Of a DNA stretch of 38,626 bases, positions 1-7,955 are shown piece after piece. Positions within the stretch are counted from its first letter, which is position 1. Each line of letters starts with the position of its first letter. A program made the position numbers and the translations under genes. This DNA is from Desulforhopalus sp. (GTDB taxonomy: Bacteria > Desulfobacterota > Desulfobulbia > Desulfobulbales > Desulfocapsaceae), in assembly GCA_023231425.1 (NCBI GenBank), contig JALNVI010000020.1:1-38626 (forward strand), in the 5' to 3' direction. The notes beneath the pieces were generated by a model, which worked only from the letters and a program-made list of their open reading frames with translations, did no database searches and had not been told where the DNA came from.

Positions 1-173
1 AATAACCAGTCTTTCGCCCATTTTCTTTGTTACAGTCAAAAACTTATTCTCCGACAAAGCGAGGACCGAGACGTCGAGGTAAGCGCTATACTCTGATATC
101 AACCACAGAGCTGTGGTAAATTTCCTCATGTCCCTCGACATATGAACGAAATACAAAATGTTTCAAGGTACCC
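1..173 (+). repeat. Dispersed repeat family 1, copy A (cut by window start)
   Basis: The first of eight copies of a non-coding repeat. It opens with AATAACCAGTCTTTCG, has the middle block GAGACGTCGAGGTAAGCGCT, and ends with the core ATGAACGAAATACAAAATG followed by TTTCAAGGTACC. Other copies lie near 4.2, 7.8, 9.5, 9.8, 12.8, 17.1 and 19.8 kb. Copies at 12746 and 17199 carry a further GGAACATC outside the AATAACC end, so this copy probably begins just before the window. No ORF in it is credible: the predicted peptides are simply the repeat translated. Confidence 0.8.
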
Positions 174-443
174 ACAAACGATATCCACACCAACGGCAAT
201 CGGGTTGCCGCTGGTAATGGTCCGTTATTTTCGCGTTTGACACAAAAGAATATCACAAGAGAGAATCACGCCGGGAAAGAAATTTCGGTGGATATAAAAG
301 GAGAAAGACGCAGAGCAACATGATGGAGAACCCTGAGAGGACAGCCCCCCGGGCAAAAACTTTATCGCCGAAAAAACTGGAGAAGAGCAGGCGCATGGGC
401 CTCGGGCAGTGCAGAGCCGGAAAACCGACTCTACACCACACGG
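174..443. other. Intergenic stretch without a supported gene
   Basis: There is no ORF with coding character. A small hairpin lies at about 195-211 (CGGCAA, five-base loop, TTGCCG). A 90-codon plus-strand frame beginning at 320 overlaps the better minus-strand gene at 444-614 and has a composition typical of an antisense shadow. Confidence 0.5.
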
Positions 444-614
444 TTAGTTCCAGACAACCTCTTTTTCAAGCCAGCGGCACTGCTCATCGCTGTACTTTTC
501 CCGATGTTCATCAAAGGTTGCAAACGGCTCGTCTTTCTGCCTGTTCAAGGCACAGACAAACTCCCTGCCATCCTTTACCCTTACGAGGATAAATACTTCA
601 TACGATCCGGTCAT
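444..614 (-). CDS. Small hypothetical protein (56 aa)
   Basis: A 56-residue acidic, soluble protein starting MTGSYEVFILV and ending EKEVVWN, with no signal peptide or membrane segment. I do not recognise the family. The start at 614 is chosen because a purine-rich AAAAAGGGGGG lies about 10 bases upstream; a longer frame to 713 adds low-quality sequence without a ribosome site. The residue pattern (alternating hydrophobic strand, then KDGREFVCALN, then a charged helix) looks like a genuine small alpha/beta protein. It stands alone, divergent from slyX, after a repeat-bearing spacer. Confidence 0.5.
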   Translation of the reverse strand: MTGSYEVFILVRVKDGREFVCALNRQKDEPFATFDEHREKYSDEQCRWLEKEVVWN

Positions 615-827
615 AATCAGCGCCCCCCTTTTTCCTTTATTCGATCTGAAACTTGAATGACGGTGACAAAAATCACCACCGTGATATAAAATCAGCCCGA
701 ACAACATCTGCAAAACAGAACGCTTTACTTACAACGTTCTCGTGCATACTATTACTAATTGTTTCTCTAAAAGTCAAAGGTGATTTTTCCATGTATTCAC
801 GGGAAAACGTCCAAAACGCGCTCGGAT

Positions 828-833
828 TATAAT
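828..833 (+). promoter_or_regulatory. Possible -10 box for slyX
   Basis: A perfect TATAAT lies 54 bases before the slyX start codon in an AT-rich stretch. No convincing -35 hexamer is seen 16-18 bases upstream, so the assignment rests on the -10 alone. Confidence 0.25.
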
Positions 834-887
834 AAGTTTAAAGCCAAAGGATAACAGTATTTTTAATAATTCTCTACGAGGAAAAAA

Positions 888-1091
888 GTGAACGTAAATG
901 ATAATGAACAACGGCTGCAGAGCATTGAAGAAAAAATCTCATGGCAGGAAGAAACCATTGAGCAGTTAAGCGAGGTCCTGCTGGATCAGCAGCGGCAAAT
1001 TGACAGACTGATAGAGGAACAGGGAAAACTGCTCAGTCTGGCGGAGGTTGCCGGAGAGAAAGTACCGAATGAAAAACCTCCACACTACTAA
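888..1091 (+). CDS. slyX: SlyX family protein
   Basis: A 67-residue protein that is almost entirely one coiled coil (residues about 6-50, with heptad-like Leu/Ile spacing in QRLQSIEEKISWQEETIEQL) and ends in a Pro- and His-containing tail (EKPPHY). Length, coil and the short C-terminal PPHY tail are typical of SlyX, a small widespread protein of unknown function. Translation starts at a GTG with GAGG 6-9 bases upstream; no ATG in frame gives a full coil. It converges on the helicase gene with 57 bases between stop codons. Confidence 0.8.
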   Translation: MNVNDNEQRLQSIEEKISWQEETIEQLSEVLLDQQRQIDRLIEEQGKLLSLAEVAGEKVPNEKPPHY

Positions 1092-1148
1092 AAAAGCAGT
1101 GGCAAAACTCGGCGGGACTCTCCATAGAGCAGCTCTATTCCCACCGCA

Positions 1149-3464
1149 TCACTCCACGGCTTCAAGTTTTGCATATTTTACCAGCAGAAGGACCTCCCCC
1201 TCTTCGGGAAATTCTACGGTGATTCGTCCCGAAGAACGATCATTAATGGCCACGATCACCCCCGCTCCCCAGGAGGGATGAAAGACCTCCAGTCCCTCCC
1301 GCAGCTCATTTATGGTAAGCGGCCGACGGGGGCGCGGGGACACCTTCTCCTCAGGTTCCACTCTGCGCTCCTCCAACAGTATACCCTCTTCAGCATGCAC
1401 CGCAGCAAGGTAGCGGCGGACAATGGTAAGATCCTCCCCGCGAATCGCATTCCCTGCAGCTTCACCCGAATCTATCCGCAGGCCCAGCTCTACCGAAACA
1501 CCCGCGTTTTCTTCGTAAAGAAAACGGCTCGCCCGCACCTTATTTGTCGGGGGCTTGAGACTCCCTCTCACCATTGCCTTTTTCAGTTGCGCGTCCGGCG
1601 GATGGATGCAGACCAGCTTTTCAATCGCCCGGGTAATGGCCACATAGAAGAGCCGCCGCTCATCCTCCATGCTCTCCTCCCCGCTCTCTCCTTTACAGAA
1701 GGGAAAACTTCCCTCCTCCAGCCCCGGCAGGATAACCAGCGGCCACTCAAGTCCCTTGGCACGATGGATCGAGGTGAGTAACAGGCTCTCCCCGCTCTCT
1801 GCACCGCCCCGAAGACGAAACTCCTCAATGCGGTCAAGCAGCCCATTGATCGACAGATCGTCGCTGCGGGCAAAATCAATCAACGCTTCACACGTTTTCA
1901 CCCGGTTCTCTGCAGTCACCGTACGCACGGAGATACTGTGATAAAAATCGTAGAGATCCAGTTTGTCCACCAGTCTGCGAAGCAGCGGCACAGCGCGAGA
2001 TTCCCCGTCCTGTTGCAACAGCCAGCGCCAGACGGCTGCAATATCCTCAATCCGCCGGAGAATAAAGGGTGGCAGCCTTCTCTGCACCCCGCCGGTAAAA
2101 CAGGCGACAGCCTCCCCGGGTGAACTTTGCAACAGCGGCAACATGCTGTTCAAGACCCCCTCCAGCTCCTCTTTCTTTATCCCCGGATGGGGCTGGTTGA
2201 GCATGGCACGCAGGGTCGCCTCCAGACTCTCCGGGACAAGGTCGGCAAAACGCGAGGCGGCAAGGCGCAGATAGCCGAGCAGGGCGACAATCTCTTCGCA
2301 GCCGAAGAGATCCGCCCCGCCCTCCAGCCGGTAGGGGATACCCTCGCTGAGCAGAGCCAGCTCCACCGGCACGCTTTGCGCATAGAGACGCAGAAGCACC
2401 GCAGCCTCGGCAAGATGGCGCCCCTGCTTCTGCCAGTCACGCAGTACGGTGTTTACCGGATGGGTACCCGGCTGTTCCTCAAGGGAAAGAATCCTGGTGG
2501 GACCGTTGCTCTCATGGGAGATGCAAAGCTTTTCATCACGACGCAGGTTGTTGGCGATGAGATGGTTGGCTGCCAGCGACAGCGCGTGGCCGTAGCGAAA
2601 GGTGAAGGACAGGCTGTAGTCGTGAGGGGAGGGAAAATCCAGAGCGAAATTTTTGATGATGTACTCGGGCCGTGCCCCCCGCCACTCATAGATACACTGG
2701 TCCACATCGCCCACCACCATCACCTCGGCCCGACTGCCAGCGATAATCTTCAGGAGCTGCTGCTGGCTCTCGTTGATGTCCTGATACTCATCAACAATGA
2801 TGTGCGCCACCCGATTCTCCACCCAGGCCACCAGTTTATCATCGGCGGAGAGGGCCTGAAGCGGTTCATAGATAAGGTCGGAGTAAAAACGCAGGCGTGC
2901 CCGCCGGCGCTGCTTTTCAAACAGCTCAAAGGCCTCAATAAAAAAAGATAATTTTGTACCGAGATGCAGCGACTGCAGTACCACCGCCGGCCCCTCGGCA
3001 GCCCCCTTGACAAGATCAATAAAGGCAAGGAACTCCTCCATCTGCTCCTTCGGCAGAGACATCCCTTCTCCCTCAACCCTGCGAAAGGCCTCACCTGCGG
3101 CTGCCCGTGCGAGGCGTTCAAGGAGGAACGCCTTTGTCTCCAGTCGATACCTCGGCAGCACCCCCTTGCGGACAAAAGAGTTGACCAGCCGGAAACCGAG
3201 GGAGTGAAAAGTGCGAATCTGCGGCAGGGCGGTAAAACAGGTCAGCCGTGCCCGCATCGACTGCTCAAAGGCTTCACGGGCGGAACGGTTAAACATCAGC
3301 ACGAGGATATCGTCAGCTGGCACACCCTGCTCAAGCAGAACTCCGACGCGGGCAATCATGGTGGTCGTCTTGCCGGAACCGGCCACAGCCGAAACCCGGG
3401 CATGACCGCCCCGGTGAGCAATGATCTGCTGTTGTTCTCTGGTAAATTTGATAGCTGCATTCAT
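1149..3464 (-). CDS. UvrD/Rep-type superfamily 1 DNA helicase
   Basis: A 771-residue SF1A (UvrD/PcrA/Rep-like) ATP-dependent 3'-5' DNA helicase, expected to act in repair or replication restart in the cytoplasm. Visible motifs in order: Q motif FTREQQQIIAH near the N-terminus, Walker A AGSGKT (residues 28-33), Walker B IIVDEYQD, motif III VGDVDQCIYEWRGA, motif IV-like FRYGHALSLAANHLI, motif V LTSIHRAKGLEWPLV and motif VI DERRLFYVAITRA. The C-terminal 60-70 residues form a small beta-rich domain (FHPSWGAGVIVAI...ITVEFPEEGEVLLL), a layout seen at the C-terminus of PcrA/UvrD. The frame stays open to 3743, but homology starts at the ATG at 3464. No good ribosome site precedes it, and it lies only 5 bases from the ATG of a decayed plus-strand gene. 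Confidence 0.9.
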   Translation of the reverse strand: MNAAIKFTREQQQIIAHRGGHARVSAVAGSGKTTTMIARVGVLLEQGVPADDILVLMFNRSAREAFEQSMRARLTCFTALPQIRTFHSLGFRLVNSFVRKGVLPRYRLETKAFLLERLARAAAGEAFRRVEGEGMSLPKEQMEEFLAFIDLVKGAAEGPAVVLQSLHLGTKLSFFIEAFELFEKQRRRARLRFYSDLIYEPLQALSADDKLVAWVENRVAHIIVDEYQDINESQQQLLKIIAGSRAEVMVVGDVDQCIYEWRGARPEYIIKNFALDFPSPHDYSLSFTFRYGHALSLAANHLIANNLRRDEKLCISHESNGPTRILSLEEQPGTHPVNTVLRDWQKQGRHLAEAAVLLRLYAQSVPVELALLSEGIPYRLEGGADLFGCEEIVALLGYLRLAASRFADLVPESLEATLRAMLNQPHPGIKKEELEGVLNSMLPLLQSSPGEAVACFTGGVQRRLPPFILRRIEDIAAVWRWLLQQDGESRAVPLLRRLVDKLDLYDFYHSISVRTVTAENRVKTCEALIDFARSDDLSINGLLDRIEEFRLRGGAESGESLLLTSIHRAKGLEWPLVILPGLEEGSFPFCKGESGEESMEDERRLFYVAITRAIEKLVCIHPPDAQLKKAMVRGSLKPPTNKVRASRFLYEENAGVSVELGLRIDSGEAAGNAIRGEDLTIVRRYLAAVHAEEGILLEERRVEPEEKVSPRPRRPLTINELREGLEVFHPSWGAGVIVAINDRSSGRITVEFPEEGEVLLLVKYAKLEAVE

Positions 3465-3469
3465 GGCAA

Positions 3470-4053
3470 ATGAAGAAGAGTCCGTTTCAAGTTTTCCACA
3501 ATACACCACCGGAGGCCTCTGACAAAGACAAGATCTTTCTTGCAAAAAAGAACCGGTTTCCGCAAAATACCCCTGCTTCTCATCGGTGGCTGCGCTGGCT
3601 CTGGTTTCCCGCCCTCTGCGCCTGCACCAGCTCCGCACTGCTGATGCGCTTCTCCATCGACCAGCCGCAGGAGGTCTCGCTTTCCTCGTTGAAACCGACT
3701 TCGCAGGAGAAACCACCACCCTTCGTTCTGGAACAGGTGGCAAACAACCGCAGCGCCCTCGCCGTCACCGGCTGGGTACACAAGCCGAAACAGAAACTTC
3801 CCGATTCCCCCCCAACATGGACCGCATCGAAGTGCTGCTGCACAATGGCATCCGCACCCTTCGCCTGCCCACCCTCATGCAGCAACGAAAAAAGTTGCTT
3901 CTTCAACACAAGCCCAGGGATCCCAACAGCGGCTTCCGCAGCAGAGCCCTGAACTGTCTCATGACACCAGGCGGGTACTCCATTCCCCTGCGCACCCGCC
4001 ACGATGGTAACGTCCAGCTCACAGATACCCATGAAACTCTTATTATCGCGTGA
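3470..4053 (+). pseudogene. Frameshifted membrane-anchored protein with a Gly-Trp beta domain
   Basis: A decayed gene read in two frames. The first frame (3470 to about 3812) gives a basic N-terminus, one membrane segment (WLRWLWFPALCACTSSALLM) and the start of an extracytoplasmic domain, SALAVTGWVHKP. At a run of seven C (3807-3813) the coding character moves to the next frame, continuing PPNMDRIEVLLHNG, then PRDPNSGF, then GGYSIPLRTRHDGNVQL, and stops at 4053. One extra C would join them into about 195 residues. The pattern GW...(D)RIEVLL.G...NSGF...GGY.I.LR....G resembles a beta domain common in cell-surface polysaccharide membrane proteins; this family match is from memory. The ATG at 3470 is doubtful: it lies 5 bases from the divergent helicase start. 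Confidence 0.5.
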
Positions 4054-4240
4054 AAGTCTCACTCCGTTAAGCCTCCCCTTCGCGGCGATATTCTTCCTCT
4101 GGACGGACTGGTTCAATTATCAGCTCGCCCTCTCCTTCGGCGACTCCGTTAACTCCTTCTGCAAATATACCGCCAACCTGCAGTTCCTCCTTAAGCGCTA
4201 TAACACCTGGTCATCCCGCTTTTTCATTGGGGACCTTTAA
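4031..4240 (+). pseudogene. Truncated N-terminus of a polytopic membrane protein
   Basis: A 69-residue frame starting MKLLLSRESLTPL, with one membrane segment (LPFAAIFFLW) and then a loop ending RYNTWSSRFFIGDL. A first membrane helix followed by a Y.TWSSR-type motif is typical of the N-terminus of large polytopic membrane proteins such as the DUF6056/Gtr-like group (inference). Such proteins run to several hundred residues, but here the frame stops at 4240, where the last bases of the stop codon are also the first bases of repeat copy B. The gene therefore seems to have lost its 3' part when the repeat arrived or during a later deletion. It overlaps the 3' end of the preceding broken gene by 23 bases, as genes in one operon do. 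Confidence 0.45.
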
Positions 4241-4328
4241 TAATCAGACTTTCGCCCATCTTCTTCGTTACAGTCAAAAATTTATCCTGCACCTCGAACA
4301 TGAACGAAATACAAGATGTTTCGAGGTC
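4239..4328 (+). repeat. Dispersed repeat family 1, copy B (internally deleted)
   Basis: A short copy that keeps the left end (AATAATCAGACTTTCGCCCATC) and right end (CCTCGAACATGAACGAAATACAAG, then GTTTCGAGG) but lacks about 80 bases of the middle. The join is at a shared ATCCT/CTCCT. The right-end hairpin pairs CCTCGAAC with GTTTCGAGG. The copy begins exactly at the stop codon of the truncated membrane gene. Confidence 0.75.
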
Positions 4329-4383
4329 TCTTGAAGACGAAAAAGCAGACGCCCCTCCTGTTACATCGCAAGAGGTGGACAAA

Positions 4384-5787
4384 TTATCTTTTTTTCGGCG
4401 GCAGCACATCGGTGGCTGAACCGTCAACAATCTCCGCAGCAAAGGCAAAGGTCTCAGCGAGAGTAGGATGGGCGTGAACAGTGACACTGATATCCCGCGC
4501 TGTTGCTCCCTTTTCGAGAGCCAGTACCGCCTCATGGATGAGCTCTCCAGCGCCTGCACCGCAGATCGCCGCACCGACGATATGCCCCTCTTCATCAAAA
4601 AGCACCTTGGTCACTCCGGCGGAAGCCCCCATACTCAAAGCCCGCCCGCTGGCTCCCCATGGAAATTTACCGCGGGTAACAGCAATGCCCTGCTCCTTCG
4701 CCTCCTTCTCAGTCAGGCCCATCCACGCAACCTCCGGTGACGTATAGGCCACCGAGGGAATGGTTTTAGGATGAAAGACGACGTTATGGCCAGCGATGTT
4801 CTCCGCCGCCACCTTCCCCTCGTGGGTTGCCTTGTGCGCCAGCATGGGATTACCGACCACATCCCCGACAGCGTAGACCCCGGCAACACTGGTCTCCATC
4901 TTTGTATTGACCGTGATAAAACCACGCTCATCAATAGCAACACCGATCTTCTCAAAACCCATCCCTGTGGACGAGGGACAGCGACCAACCGCCACCAGTA
5001 CGGCATCAAATTCTGCCTGCTCCGGAGCCTTTTTACCCTCAAATTCAACAACAATCCCCCCCGCAACAACCTCCATCCTCTTCATCTTCGTACCAGTGTA
5101 CATGGCGTAACGCTTCTTCAGCTTCATCGCCAGCGGGTTGACCATATCCTTGTCCGCAGGCGGGATAATCTGCCCCTGCATTTCCACAATGGTGATCTCC
5201 GAACCGAGGGCGTAGTAGACTTGCGCCATCTCCAGCCCGATAATACCGCCGCCGATGATCAGCAGGCGCTTCGGCACCTCCCGAAGTTCCAGTGCATCGG
5301 TGGAGTCCCAGATACGTTTATCCTCCGGCAGGCCGGAGATGCGAAAGGGAGCCGAGCCCGTGGCAATAATCAAATTTTTCCACGCCACGTCCTCCTTTCC
5401 AGCGGCGGCGGTTACCCGCAGTTGTCCCACCTCCACCACCTCGCCTCTGCCGACAAGGCGGGATATGCCCCGCTTCTCGCAGAGGGTGGCAAGACCGTCC
5501 GTAAGTTGCTTCACCACCTGTTCTTTTTTAGCCAGCAGCGCCGCGATATCAAGCTCTGGTCGGGCGTAGCGCACGCCCCACTCAGAGGCCTCCTCCACCT
5601 CCTCCATCACCACAGCCGCGTGCAGCAGGGTTTTTGAGGGGATGCACCCCACATTAAGGCAGGTTCCACCAAGTCGTTCTCCACGCTCCACAAGGCAGAC
5701 CGAAAGCCCCAGATCGGCCGCTCGAAATGCCGCAGTATAGCCACCCGGGCCACCGCCAAGGACAGCCACATCATAGATTTTACTCAT
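4384..5787 (-). CDS. lpdA: Dihydrolipoyl dehydrogenase (E3 / L-protein)
   Basis: A 467-residue FAD-dependent disulfide oxidoreductase that reoxidises dihydrolipoyl groups with NAD+. Visible: FAD-binding GGGPGG (residues 11-16), redox disulfide C43/C48 in GGTCLNVGCIPSK, a central NAD-binding IIGGGIIGLEMA, second FAD contact YAVGDVVGNPMLAHKA, and the C-terminal catalytic HAHPTLAE with its His-Glu pair. Length is normal for the family. The start at 5787 has AGGAG 5 bases upstream; the frame stays open to 5964, but that extension is translated repeat sequence. No pyruvate or oxoglutarate dehydrogenase genes are nearby. The gcv operon lies on the same strand 4 kb upstream, so L-protein of glycine cleavage is the likeliest role. 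Confidence 0.95.
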   Translation of the reverse strand: MSKIYDVAVLGGGPGGYTAAFRAADLGLSVCLVERGERLGGTCLNVGCIPSKTLLHAAVVMEEVEEASEWGVRYARPELDIAALLAKKEQVVKQLTDGLATLCEKRGISRLVGRGEVVEVGQLRVTAAAGKEDVAWKNLIIATGSAPFRISGLPEDKRIWDSTDALELREVPKRLLIIGGGIIGLEMAQVYYALGSEITIVEMQGQIIPPADKDMVNPLAMKLKKRYAMYTGTKMKRMEVVAGGIVVEFEGKKAPEQAEFDAVLVAVGRCPSSTGMGFEKIGVAIDERGFITVNTKMETSVAGVYAVGDVVGNPMLAHKATHEGKVAAENIAGHNVVFHPKTIPSVAYTSPEVAWMGLTEKEAKEQGIAVTRGKFPWGASGRALSMGASAGVTKVLFDEEGHIVGAAICGAGAGELIHEAVLALEKGATARDISVTVHAHPTLAETFAFAAEIVDGSATDVLPPKKR

Positions 5788-5830
5788 CCTGTTCTCCTGT
5801 AAAAAAAATAGACATTTTGAAGTTTTTAAC

Positions 5831-6055
5831 CAGTAACTTCTCAAAAAGTTATGGGAAAAGACAAAAAGGGAGAAAGGAGGCAGGAAAAAACAGGGCAACA
5901 AAACCCGATGACATCCGTTGTGGGATGAGACTGTTTCAAGGTGTTCTTGTGAAAAACGGAACAACGAAAAAAGGCATTTTATATATACACGTTGTCCCGT
6001 GTTTAGTGTGTTTCGCTGGCCATCCAGTCTTTATCTTTCCACCTTTTGCCTTCCT
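5831..6055 (+). repeat. Dispersed repeat family 2, copy 1
   Basis: This fills the 390-base gap between lpdA and the nitroreductase. Blocks shared with 25351-25574 include TTATGGGAAAAG, ACCCGATGAC, GTTGTGGGATGAGA, TGTTTCAAGGTG, AAGCATTTTATATA-like sequence, and GTTTCGCTGG followed by CCATCCAGTCTTT. Relative to the 25.4 kb copy it has about 30 extra purine-rich bases (GGGAGAAAGGAGGCAGG). Its continuation to about 6150 (CCTTCCTTCGTGTTCCTTCGCGG, given in parts) resembles 20013-20050. No coding potential; it forms the lpdA leader. Confidence 0.7.
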
Positions 6056-6178
6056 TCGTGTTCCTTCGCGGGGAAAAAAGGCCTTACCGTTTTTTCCCTT
6101 TCTCCTGTCTTCTGCTCCCCTTTTTCCGTCCTTCCCGTTTTGTTTTCCACGAGTTTTTGAAAAGTTCCTCCAACCAGG

Positions 6179-6700
6179 TTAAAATTTTTCCTGATGCACA
6201 GCACCCCACAACAATTTTTCCCGCGGTTGACCGCTTTTTTCCTCCGCAGGCCAGCCAAAGGCGAGCAGGCAAAGCACCTCCAGCTCTGCAGGAACATCCA
6301 GCTCCCGGCGCACATAATCTGCTGCATCCATCTGCTCATTATGCTCTCGACCTCGAATCTGCACCCAGCAGGAGGCCAAACCGAGATCTGTCGCCAGATA
6401 CTGAGCACTGATGGCCGCTGCGGAACAATCTTCAATCCAGGTATCAGTCTGCTCTGCATCGCCGACCACAGCCACCGCCAGTGCCGCATCTTTAAGCAGG
6501 GCAGAACCGTGGGGCTTTGCCTGCGAGAGTCGTTCCAGCATCTCCCGATCCTGAATAAAGATAAACTGCCAGCTCCGTTTGCTCTTGCCCGACGGAGCGC
6601 GGAGCAATGATTCAGCGAGGAGTTCAACATGCTCCCTGCTCAGGGGTTTTTCTTGGTATTTTCGGATAGAACGTCTTTTACGCATCAACTCAACAAACAT
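6179..6700 (-). CDS. Nitroreductase family protein
   Basis: A 173-residue FMN-dependent oxidoreductase of the nitroreductase superfamily, expected to be a cytoplasmic dimer using NAD(P)H; the substrate cannot be told. Visible: the N-terminal FMN phosphate-binding RRSIRKYQ with the KPLSREHVELLAESLLRAPSGKSKRSWQF helix region (given as a family landmark), the central YLATDLGLASCWVQIRG, and a C-terminal LLAFGWPAEEK equivalent to the usual ..GYP.E. motif. The start at 6700 is fixed by AAGGAGG 6 bases upstream; the open frame beyond it is antisense to the divergent exporter gene. Only 72 bases separate the two divergent start codons, so they share a promoter region. Confidence 0.85.
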   Translation of the reverse strand: MFVELMRKRRSIRKYQEKPLSREHVELLAESLLRAPSGKSKRSWQFIFIQDREMLERLSQAKPHGSALLKDAALAVAVVGDAEQTDTWIEDCSAAAISAQYLATDLGLASCWVQIRGREHNEQMDAADYVRRELDVPAELEVLCLLAFGWPAEEKSGQPREKLLWGAVHQEKF

Positions 6701-6772
6701 GTTGGCCTCCTTGAAAAGGGTGGAAAGAGATTTTTTCCCAGCAAACCTCCAGAGAAAAGTAGCGCAGAGAAT

Positions 6773-7669
6773 ATGAACAATAAAGAAAATATGGGCGTCA
6801 GCACTCTTCTCTCCTTTTGTGCCTTCTGGGGACTGGGACTCATCTGGGGAAGCAACTTTATTTATATGAAGATGGCTGCCGAACTGATCTCTCCACTGCA
6901 AATTGTTTTTCTGCGAGTCCTCGCCGGTTTTCTCCCAGTGCTGCTTTATGCCCTCTGGCGCAGAGAATTGAGTCTGAAGCACCTCCGTTACTGGTACCAT
7001 TTTCTGGTCATGTCTCTGCTGGCCACCGTAGTTTACTATTTTGGTTTCGCGCAGGGAACATCCCTGTTGCTTTCCGGGCTGGCCGGAGCCTTGAGTGGGG
7101 CTATACCTCTTTTTGTCTTTCTCTTCGCGGTTCTCTTTCTCCCGGAAGAGAGAGGCAGTCTGTTGAAAATTATCGGGGTCGTCATCGGCTGCCTCGGCGT
7201 CGTTCTCCTCGCCCACCCGACTCAGGCCGATCTTGCCGCAGGCAATGTGGCCGGGGTACTCTCCATGGTGGGAGGCTCCCTGAGTGTAGGAGCATCGTTT
7301 GTCTATGCCAAAAAGTATATCATCCCGCTGAAAATTCCAGCTTCCGCTCTCACCACCTGGCAACTCGGCTTCGGTCTGTTGATTCTACTCGTCATCAGTG
7401 ATTACAGTGGTCTGTCGCGACTGACAGAAAGCCCCCGGGCCCTCTGGGGCCTGGTAATAGGACTCGGCCTGCTGGGAACCGGTGCCGCCTATATTTTTTA
7501 CTACTATCTACTGGAGACACTGGGGGCAGTGCGAGCATCCTCAGTGACCTACATTCCCCCTGTCGTCGCTCTGGCAATTGGTGCCACACTGAGCGAAGCC
7601 ATAGGGATAATGGATTATCTGGCAACCGGACTGATCTTTCTCGGGGTCTTTCTCCTGAAAAAAAAATAA
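6773..7669 (+). CDS. EamA family (DMT superfamily) transporter
   Basis: A 298-residue inner-membrane protein with ten predicted hydrophobic segments in two EamA repeats (residues about 8-140 and 155-295). The first repeat has the typical GLIWGSNFIYMKMA and RVLAGFLPVLLYALWR; the second has LLGTGAAYIFYYYLLETLGAVRAS and ends ATGLIFLGVFLLKKK. The family exports metabolites or amino acids, and this sequence does not reveal the substrate. Start 6773 gives the normal length but has a weak ribosome site (GCAGAGA); the Met at 6791 is possible. It is divergent from the nitroreductase and followed by repeat copy C. Confidence 0.85.
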   Translation: MNNKENMGVSTLLSFCAFWGLGLIWGSNFIYMKMAAELISPLQIVFLRVLAGFLPVLLYALWRRELSLKHLRYWYHFLVMSLLATVVYYFGFAQGTSLLLSGLAGALSGAIPLFVFLFAVLFLPEERGSLLKIIGVVIGCLGVVLLAHPTQADLAAGNVAGVLSMVGGSLSVGASFVYAKKYIIPLKIPASALTTWQLGFGLLILLVISDYSGLSRLTESPRALWGLVIGLGLLGTGAAYIFYYYLLETLGAVRASSVTYIPPVVALAIGATLSEAIGIMDYLATGLIFLGVFLLKKK

Positions 7670-7759
7670 TCCTGCTCACAGCGAACTTCTGTTTAATACT
7701 CAACCTTTTGAAAATAGTGGAAAGAGCATCTCTTCCAGTGTAACGTCTACCTCGAACCT

Positions 7760-7922
7760 TGCAGAATCGCCCATCTTCTTCGTTACAGTTGAAAATTTAT
7801 CCTCCACAAAGCGAGGAACGAGACGTCGAGGTAAGCGCTGGATTCCGATATCATCCATGGCTGTAATAAATTTTCTCCTGTGCCTCGAATATGAACGATA
7901 TACAAGCTGTTTCAAGGTACCC
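7760..7922 (+). repeat. Dispersed repeat family 1, copy C
   Basis: A nearly full copy between the EamA gene and the LysE-type gene: TCGCCCATCTTCTTCGTTACAG, the middle block GAGGAACGAGACGTCGAGG, and the right end ATGAACGATATACAAGCTG followed by TTTCAAGGTACC. The left 10-15 bases have diverged from the consensus. It occupies most of the 285-base gap and would lie in the leader of the downstream gene. Confidence 0.75.
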
Positions 7923-7955
7923 TGTTGAGACGTCTTTCCTCTTAAGGATTCTGTC

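Noticed and set aside
320..592. A 90-codon plus-strand ORF
   Set aside because: It overlaps the better-supported minus-strand small gene, is rich in Arg, Ser, His and Pro in the manner of a shadow frame, and has no family features.
3580..4116. A 178-codon minus-strand frame overlapping the decayed genes
   Set aside because: Its residue pattern is that of an antisense shadow, while the plus strand shows a membrane segment and a recognisable beta-domain pattern across a frameshift.
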